Shown piece after piece: positions 25,892 to 40,176 of a stretch of 64,000 nt of DNA. A program made the position numbers and the translations under genes. The stretch is from assembly GCF_030445035.2 (NCBI RefSeq), contig NC_080682.1, positions 33,586,770-33,650,769 on the forward strand. Reading direction: 5' to 3'. Below the pieces are notes generated by a model that had not been told where the DNA came from, made no database searches, and worked only from the letters and a program-made list of their open reading frames with translations. Position 1 is the first letter of the stretch. The number at the start of each line of letters is the position of its first letter. The stretch comes from Dasypus novemcinctus (lineage: Eukaryota; Chordata; Mammalia; Cingulata; Dasypodidae).

Positions 25892-27586
25892 GAGTGATGC
25901 TGAATTTTAAGTGCATCTTTTCTTCCTTTCCTATTTGGCTATTATTGGTCTCTCTCCAAACACAGTAGTATCCTGTTATTAGTTTGATTTGTTTTTTTTT
26001 TTTTTGCTGTCTTCTATTACAATGTTTTCATACCAAAAAGGAGGAGGGGCAAGATCATGTTGGATCTGTAGGCTTATACACTGTTTTGATTTTGATCTTG
26101 TCGGGATGGGAAGATGAGTAATTTTTTGGAAGCAAAGTAACATGATTCAAATTACATAGAGTAAACTAGAGAATAAATCTTAAAACTTTTCTGAACAAAT
26201 AGAAAGAAGACTTTCCTTTAGCTGAGATTAAGTTTTAGATATTTGAAGAACTTACTTAAGAATTACCTTGTAGAGATAAACTATTTTAATTACATATCAA
26301 AAGTACTTCAAATATTGTCTGGCATTCAGTATGTGCTCAGTAAGTATAACCCATTTTTGCTATTATTATATAACATCAACCATTTGCAAATAAAAACTAA
26401 TGCTTGCATTTTGTCTTAAAAATACTTAGGACCAAATTTTACACAAAATATAATATGCACTGATATACATAGGTATAAAAAAAGGGATGATGCAAATATT
26501 TCAGTACTTTCACATTTTCCAAAGTTTATTTTACATTTATTTAATAACATAATAAACACTTTCTAAAATATGAGAAGTTTGATCATTCTGTATTTAATTA
26601 AAATTTAAGCATACCCTAAACTTATCGTTGACTGAAAGTTAGAGAATCTGTTAGCCATCATTGCCAACACCAACAAACAGGATACATTTTCTAAATTCCA
26701 GAAATGTTAATAAATGAAAGCAAGTCTGACACTGCTCATAAAAATGACCAGAATATTTAAAAACTTATAAATATGGGAAAATACACAATGCATGTACATG
26801 ATGCGAGATTAATCAAGAATATGTTATTAAAAAATTAATGCTCATCAAAGAAATCTCCAATTGAAAACAAAAGATACAGGTGCTAGACAACCTCGGTAAT
26901 TAGAGAGAGGGCATAAAGGAAGCAATTTTTTAAAAAACTCATTTGAATGTGGATAGAATTCAGGAATTACTCTATTATTGGGTATCAATAAATGTTTGTC
27001 TCTCTTGAGGCCAACTGAAGTAAGAATAAAGCTATATTTGGTAGAGTAATAGCTGTTCCTCATCTAGTAAGAAAGGAGAAGAATATTTGGTGTTTTGTGA
27101 GTTGCACCTTGACCTTGTCTGGAGGTCTCATAGCTTGTCACCAGGCTTTCACATAAGCACTTGGTATAGACCTGCAGAGAAGATACTGAGTATAGCCCAA
27201 TATCTCAACTGCCCACTGAGAAGGAATGCAAGCCTCATGAATATAGTGCTCACTCTTTTATCCCAATTAGCACAGTAGCTCACAATTTATTTTAACAATA
27301 TTTTTAAATGTATGTTTATTCTGCTGGTCTGCTTATAGGGTGGCCACATTTTTCTCCTGCCCTCTGTGAAAGGTGAAGCATTCATTTTTCCCATCACATC
27401 TTTGAGGCACTTGTCTTCCTTGGAATTTGATTTCTTTTATATTTATCACCTCATCTTTCTGATGGGTTCAAGAACAGCTGTAATTATTTATATTAAGGGT
27501 TTTTTAAAGTTGTTAATGTGGTGGAAATGGTCTTTGTAGATTTCTGTATTTTAAGGGAAGTGCAATTTTTATATTCCTTTTCAAAT
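25892..27586. other. Intergenic DNA after the OR gene
   Basis: A poly-T run lies near 25990-26005. Otherwise no gene or named repeat was recognised. Confidence 0.45.
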
Positions 27587-27599
27587 CCTATCCACTATT

Positions 27600-27999
27600 T
27601 TTTTAAAATGATTTATTTATTTCTCCCCCCCCCCCACATTGTCTATTTCCTTGTGTCCATTCACTGTATGTTCTTCCCTGTCCGCTTGCATTCTCGGTGG
27701 CACCAGGAATCTGCATTTCTTTTTGTTGTGTCACCTTGCCATGTCAGCTCTCTGTGTGTGCATCGCCACTCCTGGGCAGGCTTTGCTTTATTCGCGCAGG
27801 GTGGCTCTCCTTGCAGTGTGCATTCCTTGAGCATGGGCTCCCCTACGCAGGGAATACCCCTGTGTGGCATGGCACTCCTTGCAGGCAGCAGCACCGTGCA
27901 TGGGCCAGCTCACCATATGGGCCGGGAGGCCCTGGGTTCGAACCCTTGGCCTCCTATATGGTAGGCAGATGCTCTATCAGTTGAGCCACATTCGCTTCT
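27600..27999 (-). mobile_element. DAS-type tRNA-derived SINE
   Basis: About 400 bp in antisense orientation. The head at the right end shows tRNA-like promoter boxes on the minus strand: an A-box-like run before position 27990 and the B box GGTTCGAACCC written as 'gggttcgaaccc' near 27931-27942. The tail is the T/C-rich run near 27600-27636. Direct repeats CCTATCCACTATT (27587-27599) and CCTGTCCACTATT (28000-28012) are the target duplication. DAS SINEs are known from Xenarthra, the main clue to the organism. The 148-codon frame across it is not a gene. Confidence 0.85.
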
Positions 28000-28139
28000 C
28001 CTGTCCACTATTGTAACTTCAAACACATCTTTTCCGGAAAACCTCACACTTACCAGAAAAGTATCTTTCAAGAGTTCTATTATTACACCTCGAAAATATA
28101 ATGGAACTTCAGAATTATTGTAGATATAACTTTATCCAT

Positions 28140-28374
28140 TTATTATTTTTTTCTTTATTAGAGAATTTATAGGTTTGCAGAACAATCATGCATACAGTAC
28201 AGGGTTTCCATATACCACATTATTATTAACACCTTGCCTTGGTGCAGAATATTTCTTATAATTGATGGTAGCACATTTTAATTATTTTTCTATTAACTAT
28301 AGCCCATTGATTGACTTAAGGTTTACTCTGTAATGTTGTTCCATGAATTGCATATAATTGCATTTATGCACTAA
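28140..28374 (-). repeat. L1-like fragment, antisense
   Basis: The phrase 'ataggtttgcagaacaatcatgcatacagtacagggtttccatataccac' resembles antisense LINE-1-type 3' sequence. It is cut at the right by the LTR that starts at 28375. Confidence 0.45.
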
Positions 28375-28868
28375 TGTAGGAGAATAAAAGTGCCCAAGAG
28401 CACCCTGTGCACAGCTGACAAGGCATAGCTTGTCAATTGCCAACACGCTGTCTCTAAGGCTGAACACAGCTGAACAGAATGGCCACTGACCACGAGGTCA
28501 AACAGAATAGCAACCAGGCCCTGTCCAGCTACACCCCGTCTTCCTCCTTTCCCAGCCCCTCTCTCTTTGTTTAACCCCCACCAATCAGGCAGTATGGCAT
28601 GAAAAAGCTCAGCCTACGTGATCAACCTAACCATCCCCCATAGCTTACCCCTCTCCTTGTTTGGACATACATTCACCCCCGCCAATCTAATACTGCCTAG
28701 CCCCCCTTCCCTATTGCCCTGAACTATAAATTGCTGTTCCTACATAATAAAGTTAGACTTGGTCCAGAACCCTGTCTCCGGAGTGTGCATAGTCTCCAAA
28801 TTCGCTCCCCCTGGGCCGACTAGTTCGAGCCCGCCGGCCTGGGGGATGCTTCAGTCCGGTGGAAAACA
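28375..28868 (+). mobile_element. Solo LTR, probably gamma-type ERV
   Basis: It starts TGTAGGAGAATAAAAG. The order of a gamma-type LTR is visible: CCAATCA box near 28582, a TATA-like 'ctataaattgc' near 28724, AATAAAG near 28748, then a GC-rich U5 ending about 'ggtggaaaaca'. The right end and target duplication are not certain (CTAA precedes the start and recurs near 28888). No internal sequence is present. Confidence 0.65.
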
Positions 28869-30830
<1,962 letters not shown>

Positions 30831-33800
30831 TTCATAGGGCAATACCTTCATTTAGACCACCACTGTTGAATGCTTAGCTGAAGCCACCCATTAATGTAAA
30901 GGAGTTCATTTTTTTCAGTCTAGAGTAGCCTGATATATTTTGTGGAGATGGCAGTAGAAAGTATTTCAAATACAGTAGAATATAAGTCTTTCTCTGTAAA
31001 AGTCTTTCTCTGTGGTATCCTGATGATTTGGGGGGATTTCTTTGCCAAACTTATTTTGCTATTATTCTAACTTAAGCTCAAGTAAAAACAGCAGAGAATA
31101 GAATAAATCCTATGTTTCATCATTTTTGTTACCAAAAATTAACATTTTTAAAAGTTTGGTGTACCCAAAGTCGAGAGGGCTTTATAAGATGATCACTGAT
31201 ATATAAGACAGTGTTTCTTCAGCTTCCAGAATCTTTATGCAAGGGTTGTGGAAGTTACAGCAGATCAGTCATAGGGCCAAAGGAGTCTGCTTTTACAAAA
31301 ATAATGTCTCTGGTATTTGTTGAGACACTTTCCCTTAAGAGATGAAGACGGTTTAAATTCCACGGCCATTGGATCCAACCAAGAAAGTGTGAAAGCCTGT
31401 AAATTGTAAAGAAAGACTGTTAATAATATTCCTAGTAATTGCTGTGCTATAAGATGACAAACTGACACACTACATATTGAGAACTGCTTTATCATTATTC
31501 CATTTTCAGTGTATTTTCTGTTGATTATATAATTAAAAATTTGCTCAAAAATATACATAACTTACTGTTTGCCTGGGATGGAGGAAGGGATTAGCTACAA
31601 AAGGCCCTGTTGGAACTTTTTGGGATAAGAGAAATATTATATCAAGATTGTGGTTCCAGGACTATGCATTTGTCAAAACTCATCCTCCTGTACTTTATTA
31701 TGTATATGTTATATCTTAATAAACCCAATTTTTAAAAAAGCCTTAAGGAAAAAAGAAGTTCCTGGAATATTGTGACTATAGTAATTGACAGCTATTTAGA
31801 AATATGTTGAAGGAGTTCTGTTTTCATTTATTCCAAAGAAATCATCTCAAGAAATCATAATCAGGGAAAAATTTCCTGATACTGTTGCTTCATGTAGGTC
31901 ACTTTCTTTATAAGACACTATGTTATCCACATTAAAGTCAATAGTGTGCCTCAGAAAAGTTATTTGTTGTTTTTATGAAATTTGAGTATATATTTAAAAC
32001 ACTTTCTGCTATCAAATATGTGCTTATTCCAGTAAAGATGTATGAGTTCTCCTTGCATAACTAATTAGAAACTGAAGTCCTGAAAATTATTATATTGGGT
32101 CATATCACAAACTCACACTCAATAATTAACTCTTTAATTACTTTGTCCTGATGGGATTGATCTGGTGGAGTCATAGTACAAGCATCCCTGCTAGTAAAAT
32201 ATTGAATTTCATTGACAGAAAAGCAGCCCTCCCCACCAAAAGCTCCTAAAATAAACAAATCTTAGAGTAAAAATTGTACAAAGCATAATAAAAAAAGTTG
32301 GAATGGGAGTGATGTGACGTGATGTGAGATCATTTCTCAGGGATGTGGTCACTTAGTGTAAATTTAGAAATGATGATAGATGTGAGACCTTTTCTCAGAG
32401 ACAGACGATAAAGGCATTGATAGGAACTGAAAGAGGATCTAACACTTTGCAAACTTTCTAGGGAAGGCTAGCTTTTGAGATCTTGGTCCATCTGTACATA
32501 GTAGCAAGTTTAAAGTTATTCTTTATGGTGTTCTTTTGTTTCTCCAGAATCTTAATTATATACTCAATAAATATCACTATATCATACATATCAATATATA
32601 CTTGGGAATTTCAGAATGGACCTAATCAATATCTGAGATTGGATAGTAGGAAGGAAATAAGGACTAAAAACTACATGATTTTGATCCAAAGAGTATTAAA
32701 GGAATGACCAGAGGATGGACCTGAGAGTGTAAATGCAAGTAAATAACTTCTTGGAGATACTGCACAGGGATTCCAGAAGAGGAATTAACTTCATAATGAA
32801 AGCTGAATGTACAGTAAACAATGTGAGGTTTTATTTCACCATCAAATCCTGCGGACATGACCTTTAATTGTAGTTAGTGAAAATGGAACTACAGAAAGAC
32901 TAACAATATCCATATTTTTAAGTTTAACGATGACTATTTAATAAGGATCAGTTTGAAAAAATCAATATAGTCATATACTGATACAATTTGTCTACATTTG
33001 TAAAATGTTGCTTTGGAGAACTGATTAATCCTTTCTCAGCAAATATTCTGTTATATATAAACAGTATTAGCTAAAATTAAGACTTTTTCACCTAGTTTCT
33101 GACCACAGAGATATGGATTGATCCCCAATAATCTTTTCAGTTTTACTCAATGCTAAAAATATGCTTTACTCTCCTTGTCTTTCTTTCTCTTCTTTTCAAT
33201 CCTCCACCCTCATCTCTTTTACAAGAATGTATGGGAGACAAACAAAAATATTTGCTGGAGAAGTAAAGGATAAATAAGAATTAGAAAGATAGCAGGAATC
33301 AACATGATTCTACACTTCACTAGTGTGTCTGAGACAAAACAACTGTGGAGGATAAAGAACTTCTAAAACCCTGTATTAAATCTCAATTTAACCCTTAATT
33401 ACAATGGAATTGGAAAAGTAACTTCACCTTCCCAACAAAGCAATAAATAACTTGACCAAGTTCAACTTCAGCTTCATGAACATGGTGTCATTGCAGGGGG
33501 ATCATATATGAGTTGAATTAAACAGTTTTTATTTTACTAATTTTTTATTATATATGAAGTAATCATACAGTTGAAATATGATGTCTAATTTCCTTATCTA
33601 AAACAAAATAATTAGCTATATAATCATTTTTTCATCAAATCATTGAACAATAAATAAGCTCTTAGCCATAATTTAAATATTTTCTCCTTAAGCTGTACAT
33701 ACTCTTTTAGATGATACTAAAATATCATTCTATTGAGATTAAGCCCAATGAATCAAAATATTCTATGCTGTTAGGGAATAAAAAATGCATCTCAGTCATC

Positions 33801-33850
33801 ACATTCTGCTCTTGGGTATATCAACAAAATAATATCACGTTTTGCTTCAG
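30831..33850. other. Intergenic DNA, nothing recognised
   Basis: No gene or named repeat. The 97-codon minus-strand frame at 31558-31265 has no recognisable motif. Confidence 0.45.
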
Positions 33851-33853
33851 TTG

Positions 33854-34378
33854 TCCTGTTTTAATTTGCTAAAAGCTGAAGGGAACAATATACCAGAAAT
33901 GGGTTGGCTTTTATAATAAGTATTTATTATGATAAAAGCTTATAGTTCTGAGGCCTTCAAAGTGTCCAAGTCAAGACATCATCAGGAGATGATTTCTCTC
34001 TGAGCTGCAGGTGTGGATAATCAAGTACATGATGGCATCTGCTCATTTCTCCTCTCTACTCTTAGCTTTATTGCTTTCAGATTTGGGCTGCTCCATCTGT
34101 GACTTTTCTCTTTCCTGGGTTCCTTGATTTCAACATCTGGAGGCTTCTGTCTGTCTCTGGATATTTTCGTGTCTGCACCTTTTTATTCCTCTGATTATAA
34201 AGGACTCCAAAGAGTATTAAGACACATGCTGTGTCAAAGAATCTAATCAAACACATTTAACTGAGGTAATTTAATCAAAAGATCCTACATATAATAGGTT
34301 AACTTGCACTGGAAAGGATTAGCCTGCTGGACATGATATTTTCGGGTTCATGAATTTTCATATTGTCACATTTCATGA
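33854..34378 (+). repeat. LTR-like interspersed repeat, family X copy 1
   Basis: The element starts 'ctgttttaatttgctaaaagctg' and ends 'tattgtcaca'. Internal blocks such as 'ataccagaaatgggttggctttta', 'attataaaggactccaaagagtattaag' and 'taatcaaaagatcctacat' recur at 34745-35130. It has no coding capacity. The family is not named here. Confidence 0.6.
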
Positions 34379-34663
34379 TATTCTTGTCTATCTAATATTT
34401 TGGCATCACTTGGTGTCTCTGATCTTGTTTTTATGTCAAGATGCTCATTTATAAATGAAGGTAAATGGTAGAGTAAGTAGGTCCCAGTAGAGACCTATAT
34501 CACCATAAGGATCTGGAAACATGAGAGTTAAAATGTATGGGAATCAGACATCTTATCCAATCTGCTCACCAAATAGGTATTACTGTTAAATCATGTTTAA
34601 TTATCATTATCATATGTCTATGTGTAACTTATTTCATTTTAAGAAGACATAAAGCATAGAGAG

Positions 34664-34666
34664 AAT

Positions 34667-34731
<65 letters not shown>
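34664..34731 (+). repeat. (GATA)n microsatellite
   Basis: About 16 uninterrupted copies of GATA/ATAG. The purity suggests it is still length-variable. Confidence 0.95.
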
Positions 34732-34732
<1 letters not shown>

Positions 34733-34744
34733 TCTAAATTTAAG

Positions 34745-35130
34745 GAAAAAATATTCATCTGGAAATCTCAAATAAAATCCTTTCCTCAACTCATGTGCTC
34801 AGAAAACAAAGTAGTAGATGTCCATGCCAATCCTGAACTCCCCAGTCCAATGTCAAGGGACTTGGTGGGATCTGCTTGTCTCTACCTTCTCTTCTAGGTT
34901 TCAATGCTTCCATCTTTTTCCTTCTGTGGCTTTTACTTTCTTAGCCTGAATTTCATTCTCCTATAAAGGACTCCAGTAAGAGTGGTTAAGACCCACTTGG
35001 GACAAAGCCATACCTGAGGTAACATAATCGAATGGTCTGACCTACAATAGGCTTACACCTACAGGAATGGACCAGCTCCAAGAAAATGATTATCTGGACT
35101 AACTAACATACAGTCTCAAACCACCACACA
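34745..35130 (+). repeat. LTR-like interspersed repeat, family X copy 2 (5' truncated)
   Basis: It shares 'tctgcttgtctctaccttctcttctaggttt', 'ctataaaggactccagtaagagtggttaagacccac' and the end 'cagtctcaaaccaccacaca' with the type seen at 33854-34378. It begins right after the GATA microsatellite. Confidence 0.6.
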
Positions 35131-36623
35131 TATATAACCTAATATTTTGCATTTTAACCATTTGCAAATATATAATTCATTGTGGTTAATATTCATCTTG
35201 TGCTACTATCCACCATCTTTTAGTAAAACTTTTTCATTACCCCAAACAGAAACTCTGTAGCAATTAATCACTAATTCTACATTCTATACCCACAGCCCAG
35301 GTCCTGATATCTTGACTAGGACTTTGCATATACCAATTATTTCCTATCAGTGAGATCATACAATATTTCTCCTCTTGGAGCTTCCTTATTTCAATCAACA
35401 TGATGTCTTCAGCTTGTTGCTTGTATGAGGAGTTACTTCCTTTTTTATGGTAGAATAATATTCTTTATTCCTTTTAAAGTGTATATCACACTTTGCTTAT
35501 CCATTCAAGCAATGATGGGCAATTAGGCTGTTTCCATCTTTTCTCAATTGTGAATATTGCTCCTATGAAACACCTATTCAAGTCACCGATTTCAATTTTT
35601 TCATCATAAAGCTTAAAGTGGGATAAAAACAAAAAACAAAAACAAAACCTGGAAGTGGGATTTCCAAGTCATCTACTTAAGCAAATGAGAAAATCCCAAA
35701 CAGTTGTGCACTGTAGGTGCACTAATATCATTTTATATTCCCAGTAACCATGAACGAGTGCTCTGATTTCTCAACCTCACCTCCAAAACTTGTTATTTTC
35801 TCTTTTTTCATGGTAGACATTTTAATGGGTGTTAAACGGTATTTCATTGGTACTTTTGATTTGCATTTCCATAATGATATTCGTATCATAATTTTTTTGT
35901 ATGCTTATTAATTATTTATTTATTTATTTTGGAGAAAAATATATTCTAATTTTGCCATTTTTAATTGGGTTGCATATATTTTTGTTCTAGAGCTGAAAGT
36001 TTTCTTTATGTATTTTGAATAATGAATGCTTATCAGATACATAATGTCCAAATACAAATATTTAACTATTCTGTAGGTTTGATTTTACTTTCATGATAAA
36101 ATACTTTGGTGCACAAAACTAAAAAAAAAAATTATGAATTACCATTTATCTATTTTTTCTTTTGTTTCTGTTTTCTTATGTACATGCTAAGGAACTGCTA
36201 TGTAATGCAAGATGCTACAGAGGTTTCCTTAGAAGACTGGTTTAGTTTCCTTCCTGCTAAAGCCAATAAAATAAAATGGTTTGTATTTAATTGTATAGTA
36301 AACATATAGAATGAGATAGGAAGTGCTGTCCCTGATGCAATTTTGTGGAGGATTAGTGTTCTGTGGATGTTGGTGAAATTCTCCAGTGAACCTATCTGGT
36401 TCTGTGATTTTCTTTGTTATAAAATTTTGATTACTGATTTGATTTCTTTAGTTGTTTTGGTCTGTTGATACTTTCTATCCCCTCTTAAGTCAGAGTAGGG
36501 AAGTTATATATTTCATAAAGTTATCCATTTCATCTAGTTTATTGACTTGTTGAGGCACAATTGATCACAGTGTCCTCATATTAAATTTTATTTCTTTTAC
36601 TTTGATGGTACTATCCCTCATTT
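35131..36623 (-). mobile_element. L1 relic, antisense, left part
   Basis: Antisense LINE-1: 3'-region text near 35160-35900 and, near 36310-36620, antisense ORF2 text such as 'ttgatttctttagttgttttggtctgttgata' and 'ttatccatttcatctagtttattgacttgttgaggcacaattgatcacagtgtcctc'. It breaks off at the ERV3 left LTR and resumes at 50909 ('tgatttttttatctttatgaagaaacaaactttggttt'), so ERV3 inserted into it. Confidence 0.7.
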
Positions 36624-37029
36624 TGTAAAGAGATTTTCCACAGGTTCTTGTATGCAGGCTGGTCCAAGCAGAGAGAGAGAGAGCACACTCATGTGGTTGC
36701 TTTTTAAACCATTAATTACTCCTCCATTTGTTAATTTTCAGGCGAGGAGTCTCAGCTATTTACTGTTTGATTAGTTACCCACCCATCAATTGCCCCAGGA
36801 GACACCAATAACAAGGCCCCTTGAAATTATCTGGAGATTTTCCTTTATCCTGGATGAAATCTTACTCTAAATGAAGGATTCTTGTGGGTTTTTTCCAGCT
36901 GTCCTTTGGTGGGGGTCTTTTCCCTCAGGGAGGGGTTCCAGGTGGGGTTTCATGGCCATGTGTGTCATAGCCATGGTTTTCTTCCAGGTCTCAGATTCAT
37001 CTTTTCATTTTCTAAACCAGCCTACTTCA
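36624..37029 (-). repeat. ERV3 left (3') LTR-like repeat
   Basis: It shares with 50495-50908 blocks such as TGGTTGCTTTTTAAACCATT, 'acaaggccccttga' and 'gtcttttccctcaggga'. The start TGTAAAG matches TGTAAAT at 50495. A purine-rich run (GAGGAGGAAG on the minus strand) abuts the inner end and may be the polypurine tract. Confidence 0.7.
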
Positions 37030-37099
37030 ACTTCCTCCTCAGATGTTATACACCCTTATTTTTAAAGGGTGCTGAAGGATGATGGCCATTCTTCTGTAA

Positions 37100-38400
37100 T
37101 TACTTTTGGTTGGTTAGGGGCAATAGATCCTACCTGACAAGGTGTAAGTCTCTCTTGCTATTTTATCATGGTTGGGAGAAGATGAATCTGGCAACAAGGG
37201 TGGAGCTGGATGAAAGCTCCATATGGCTAACAAGGCATTGATTGTTAAAGAAATAAACTTGATTAGAATTTTGAAGATATATTGTCCCATTAAATGATAT
37301 TGGACAACAAAATTAGTAAAGACCAGGTGCCCCCAAGTCAGCATATTCCTGAAGTTGTTGAGCTTCCCCTTGAAGGTTTTGAATTCTGTTTAGCACTATT
37401 TCAGAATGATTTGTATAGAGACAGTATGTTGCCTTAAGAAACAGGTGTGTTCTTCCCTGTGCTGCTGATAGCATGTTAAGTGCCCTACAATTTTGCAGCT
37501 CTTTGCTGTTTTAGAGCATCTAAGTCATGACTAGTTTCTTCTATGTTGTTAGTTAGCTCTAGGAGGAGATTGCTGTAGACAGTGGGATTTGGCATAAATT
37601 GCCAATCCCAGTTTTTCATGGTGATGATAATGCCTAAAGCAGTCAAAAGGGGAATGGAGAGGCACTGCTCTAAGCATAAACTCACAAAGATAGTACAGGC
37701 AATAACAAGACAAGCAAATGATAAACAAACAAACAAAGACAGTACTTAAGAAATTCATTCCTTTATTTTAAAGGCACATTCATTAACTACTTAGAAAATG
37801 AATTAAGTTTACCAGAACTTTTAACATGTTCAATATCCCTCTGCGTATGGTCTAGAATAGAAAATATATAATTATAATCATCAGTCATATAGATACAAAA
37901 TTTAATACTAATCAATGCACAAGTTCCTCTTTGAGCTGCAATTAATAGATGTAAGCTCCAGATTTGCAATACCATACATGGTATCTCTCCATGATTGCAA
38001 GCCATAATGCCAATTGTATTTAAGTTCTACTTATATCATTCTGGTAATCATTGCTCCACTTGGTATGCCCTTCACAAAGCCAGCATGCTGCAACACAGCT
38101 GAGCCTAGTGAGAGGCAATGAAGGTAAGGCCCCGCTGTTTTACTGGCCTGGTGCGAAGTACCCTTTCTGGAGGCATTATCTATTGTACATTTGGCCATAT
38201 CCAGCCATTGCTGACTGCTGCAGGATTCTGAAACTGCAACATACTCTGCACCCACTGCAGGAACATGTTCAGAGATGTAGTTGATACTTTTATTGTTTTA
38301 GGGGTCAGTGGCTGACATAGCCAATAATGCAAATGGAGAGACAAAATACAATGTATTGAAGGTTTGGTTTGAATGCACAAGAGAGTTTGCCAATACTAAA
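37100..38400 (-). pseudogene. env: ERV3 env remnant, gamma/D-type transmembrane subunit
   Basis: The minus strand holds decayed surface-subunit and transmembrane pieces. Frames at 38380-38031 (fusion region) and 38005-37787 lead into a short block resembling the immunosuppressive domain, with a CX6CC-type motif whose second-last cysteine is Phe. The frame at 37758-37485 supplies the membrane-spanning segment. The order and spacing match ERV4 55800-56850 inverted. Many stops and shifts make it non-functional. Confidence 0.7.
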
Positions 38401-39537
38401 GTCTATCTCTTTTAATTTTTATACAGGTGTTAACTATTTAAGAAATTTGCTTTTTACTTTTACACCTTTACCATGAGGACATTAATTAACAGGTATTTTA
38501 ATTTAGCAGTACAGGGAAAATCTACTTTCTCAATTATTTTCCTGAAGGAGTCAAGATTATCTTTTCTTACCACCACTTTAACATGCAGATTGAGGTGGCT
38601 TTCAATAGGTTTCCCTGCTATGTAGTTACTTTTTGCCATAAATATCAATTTAGGTTTTTAATTAATAATGGCTTCCTAAAATTAGTCATTTCAAAGTTTC
38701 AGTTTAGAAGATGCTTTTACAAACTCCTTATAATTAATTATAACTGCATATACTTGTTACTTTTCCTTAAAATATGTTATTAAATTACAACTAGCAACCA
38801 ATGAAATTTACTCTATCCATTTAAAAAAAGGACATATCAACACTTCTTTAACTTAATTTCATTAGACCTGAATTTATAACTTTCATCTTAAATATATAAT
38901 ACCTATGATGTTGATTTATTTTGTTAGTTTCCTATAAATCTAGGAAGATTACATCCAAGCTTAATAAAATTGAAACTGAATAGTCTTAAAAGCATACTTC
39001 CTGCTAGATTCTGGGATAATATTAATTGTTTAATTTGTTTTACAATATCTTTCCATAGCTTTCAAGGACTTTTCCTTTACTAATTGAAATTTGGTAATAG
39101 AATTATGAACAGTTATTTTAAGACTGTTCAATGTTTTAAATTGGGGAATTACAGAACAAACTGATTTTTAACTCCCATGCTTAGAAAATAAAGTTTTAAT
39201 CTGCCATGCTTTGTCCTTCACCCATAGCTCTTATAAGAGAAAGTCCTGGGGGTCAGGCAGGTAAAAGAGTTTAGGAAAAACTTTTTCCCATTCTCAATAG
39301 TTTCTATATCCAGATTTTTATATGACTCTTGCATTCTGCTCAGCTTAATTTGGGCTCCAGGAATACTTGTTCACATGTATAAGCATATATTTGATTTTAT
39401 AATTCGGATAAGCTCTTTTAAGAATTTTCATTTGTTGTTTGATATTACCATCCCAATGTACGAAGATATACACTGAGCAAATAGGTAGATGTGAATAGAG
39501 AGTTAGACACAAAAACATATAACTCACTGTTACTTAT
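38400..39537 (-). other. ERV3 AT-rich spacer, left of ERV2
   Basis: AT-rich and stop-rich. Inverted, it aligns to ERV4 54350-55800 (for example 'aaagtccttgaaagctatggaaagat', minus strand, near 39070). The part 39370-39530 also matches the ERV1/ERV2 module. Confidence 0.7.
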
Positions 39538-39954
39538 TGTAGGGAGCCCCCCGCTGTGAGACCTATCTACAGCCTCCCACAACATGGCGGATCTCACAAC
39601 ATGGCGGAGTTCACAAATCTGCCATGTTATTTCCTTATTCATCTCCTCCCTGCTTCTTTGTTCTCCCCCTCCTGCCACTACTCAGGTGACCACAGCAATA
39701 TGCATGCGCAAGGTGCGAAACTCCGCAGACCAAGTGCGAACTGTCGGCCAATCCCCTCCTTGGATGTCTGCCACCCACAAGACCAGCCTATCACCTATGT
39801 ACACGTTCCCTTCCCTCTCTATATATCTCTGTGTTTTACCCCCAATAAACGAGACTTGATCAGAATCCTGTCTTGTCTCCATTCTTCTCTCGACTCCTGC
39901 CCCACCCTGCTTCTTCCCACAGGTCCCTGGACTCGCCCCCACCTGTCCGGAGCA
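39538..39954 (+). repeat. ERV2 5' LTR
   Basis: It starts TGTAGGGAGCC and ends GTCCGGAGCA. TATA-like 'ctctatatatct' lies near 39820 and AATAAA at 39844-39849. The 159-codon open frame starting at 39556 lies within it and is not a gene. Confidence 0.95.
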
Positions 39955-39956
39955 AG

Positions 39957-39974
39957 TGGTGCCCAACGTTGTGG
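39957..39974 (+). other. ERV2 primer binding site, lysine tRNA type
   Basis: TGGTGCCCAACGTTGTGG lies two bases after the LTR end. It resembles the lysine tRNA(1,2) site with a couple of changes. Confidence 0.8.
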
Positions 39975-40040
39975 GCGGGACCCGGGGAAGAAGCAAGCCG
40001 ACACAAAGGAAAACCTGCACAGGTGGTTTTTGTGATTAAG

Positions 40041-40115
40041 GAAGACCTGAGAATTCTTGGGCGGAAGACCTGAGTCTTCAGCTTGGGCGGAAGACCTGAG
40101 CTTTCAACTTGGGTG
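40041..40115 (+). repeat. Leader tandem repeat, 3 copies of 23-26 bp
   Basis: Three units begin GAAGACCTGAG and end CTTGGGYG (40041-40063, 40064-40089, 40090-40115). They lie between primer binding site and gag, where packaging signals are usually found; a role in packaging is only a guess. Confidence 0.8.
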
Positions 40116-40159
40116 GAGGAGACCTTCAGGGGACTGCCTATTCCCTGGAAGAAGCCTCA

Positions 40160-40165
40160 GTAAGT
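40160..40165 (+). other. Candidate retroviral splice donor
   Basis: CA-GTAAGT sits 11 bases before the gag ATG, the normal place for the donor that makes env mRNA. Confidence 0.5.
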
Positions 40166-40176
40166 GATTGGCTACA

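Larger units (their letters stand above)
23430..26040 (+). repeat. Duplicated OR block, copy 1
   Basis: The region resembles 57180-60330 over the upstream part (for example 'ttagtccttggaacatgccaagcaatcttcattg' near 23737 and its partner near 57511), the whole OR coding exon and about 100 bp downstream ('tgatgctgaattttaagtgcatcttttcttcctttcc'). It is the ancestral form of a tandem duplication: no SINE interrupts it and its gene is open. Confidence 0.8.

Noticed and set aside
27518-27964. 148-codon open frame, plus strand
   Set aside because: It runs over the antisense SINE; SINE-derived frames are open by chance because of base composition.
34664-34731. Possible CRISPR-like array
   Set aside because: It is a 4-bp GATA microsatellite; no spaced repeats of CRISPR size exist in this eukaryotic window.
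37029-37100. Alternative that the 36.6 and 50.5 kb repeats belong to a different element than the env remnant
   Set aside because: Not fully excluded: sequence near 47.7 kb also resembles the ERV4 LTR. The simpler reading, one ERV3 bracketed by its LTRs inside L1, was kept with reduced confidence.
39556-40035. 159-codon frame at the ERV2 start (and its parallel at 46873-47301)
   Set aside because: The frame lies in the LTRs; both copies give similar products only because the LTRs are repeats.
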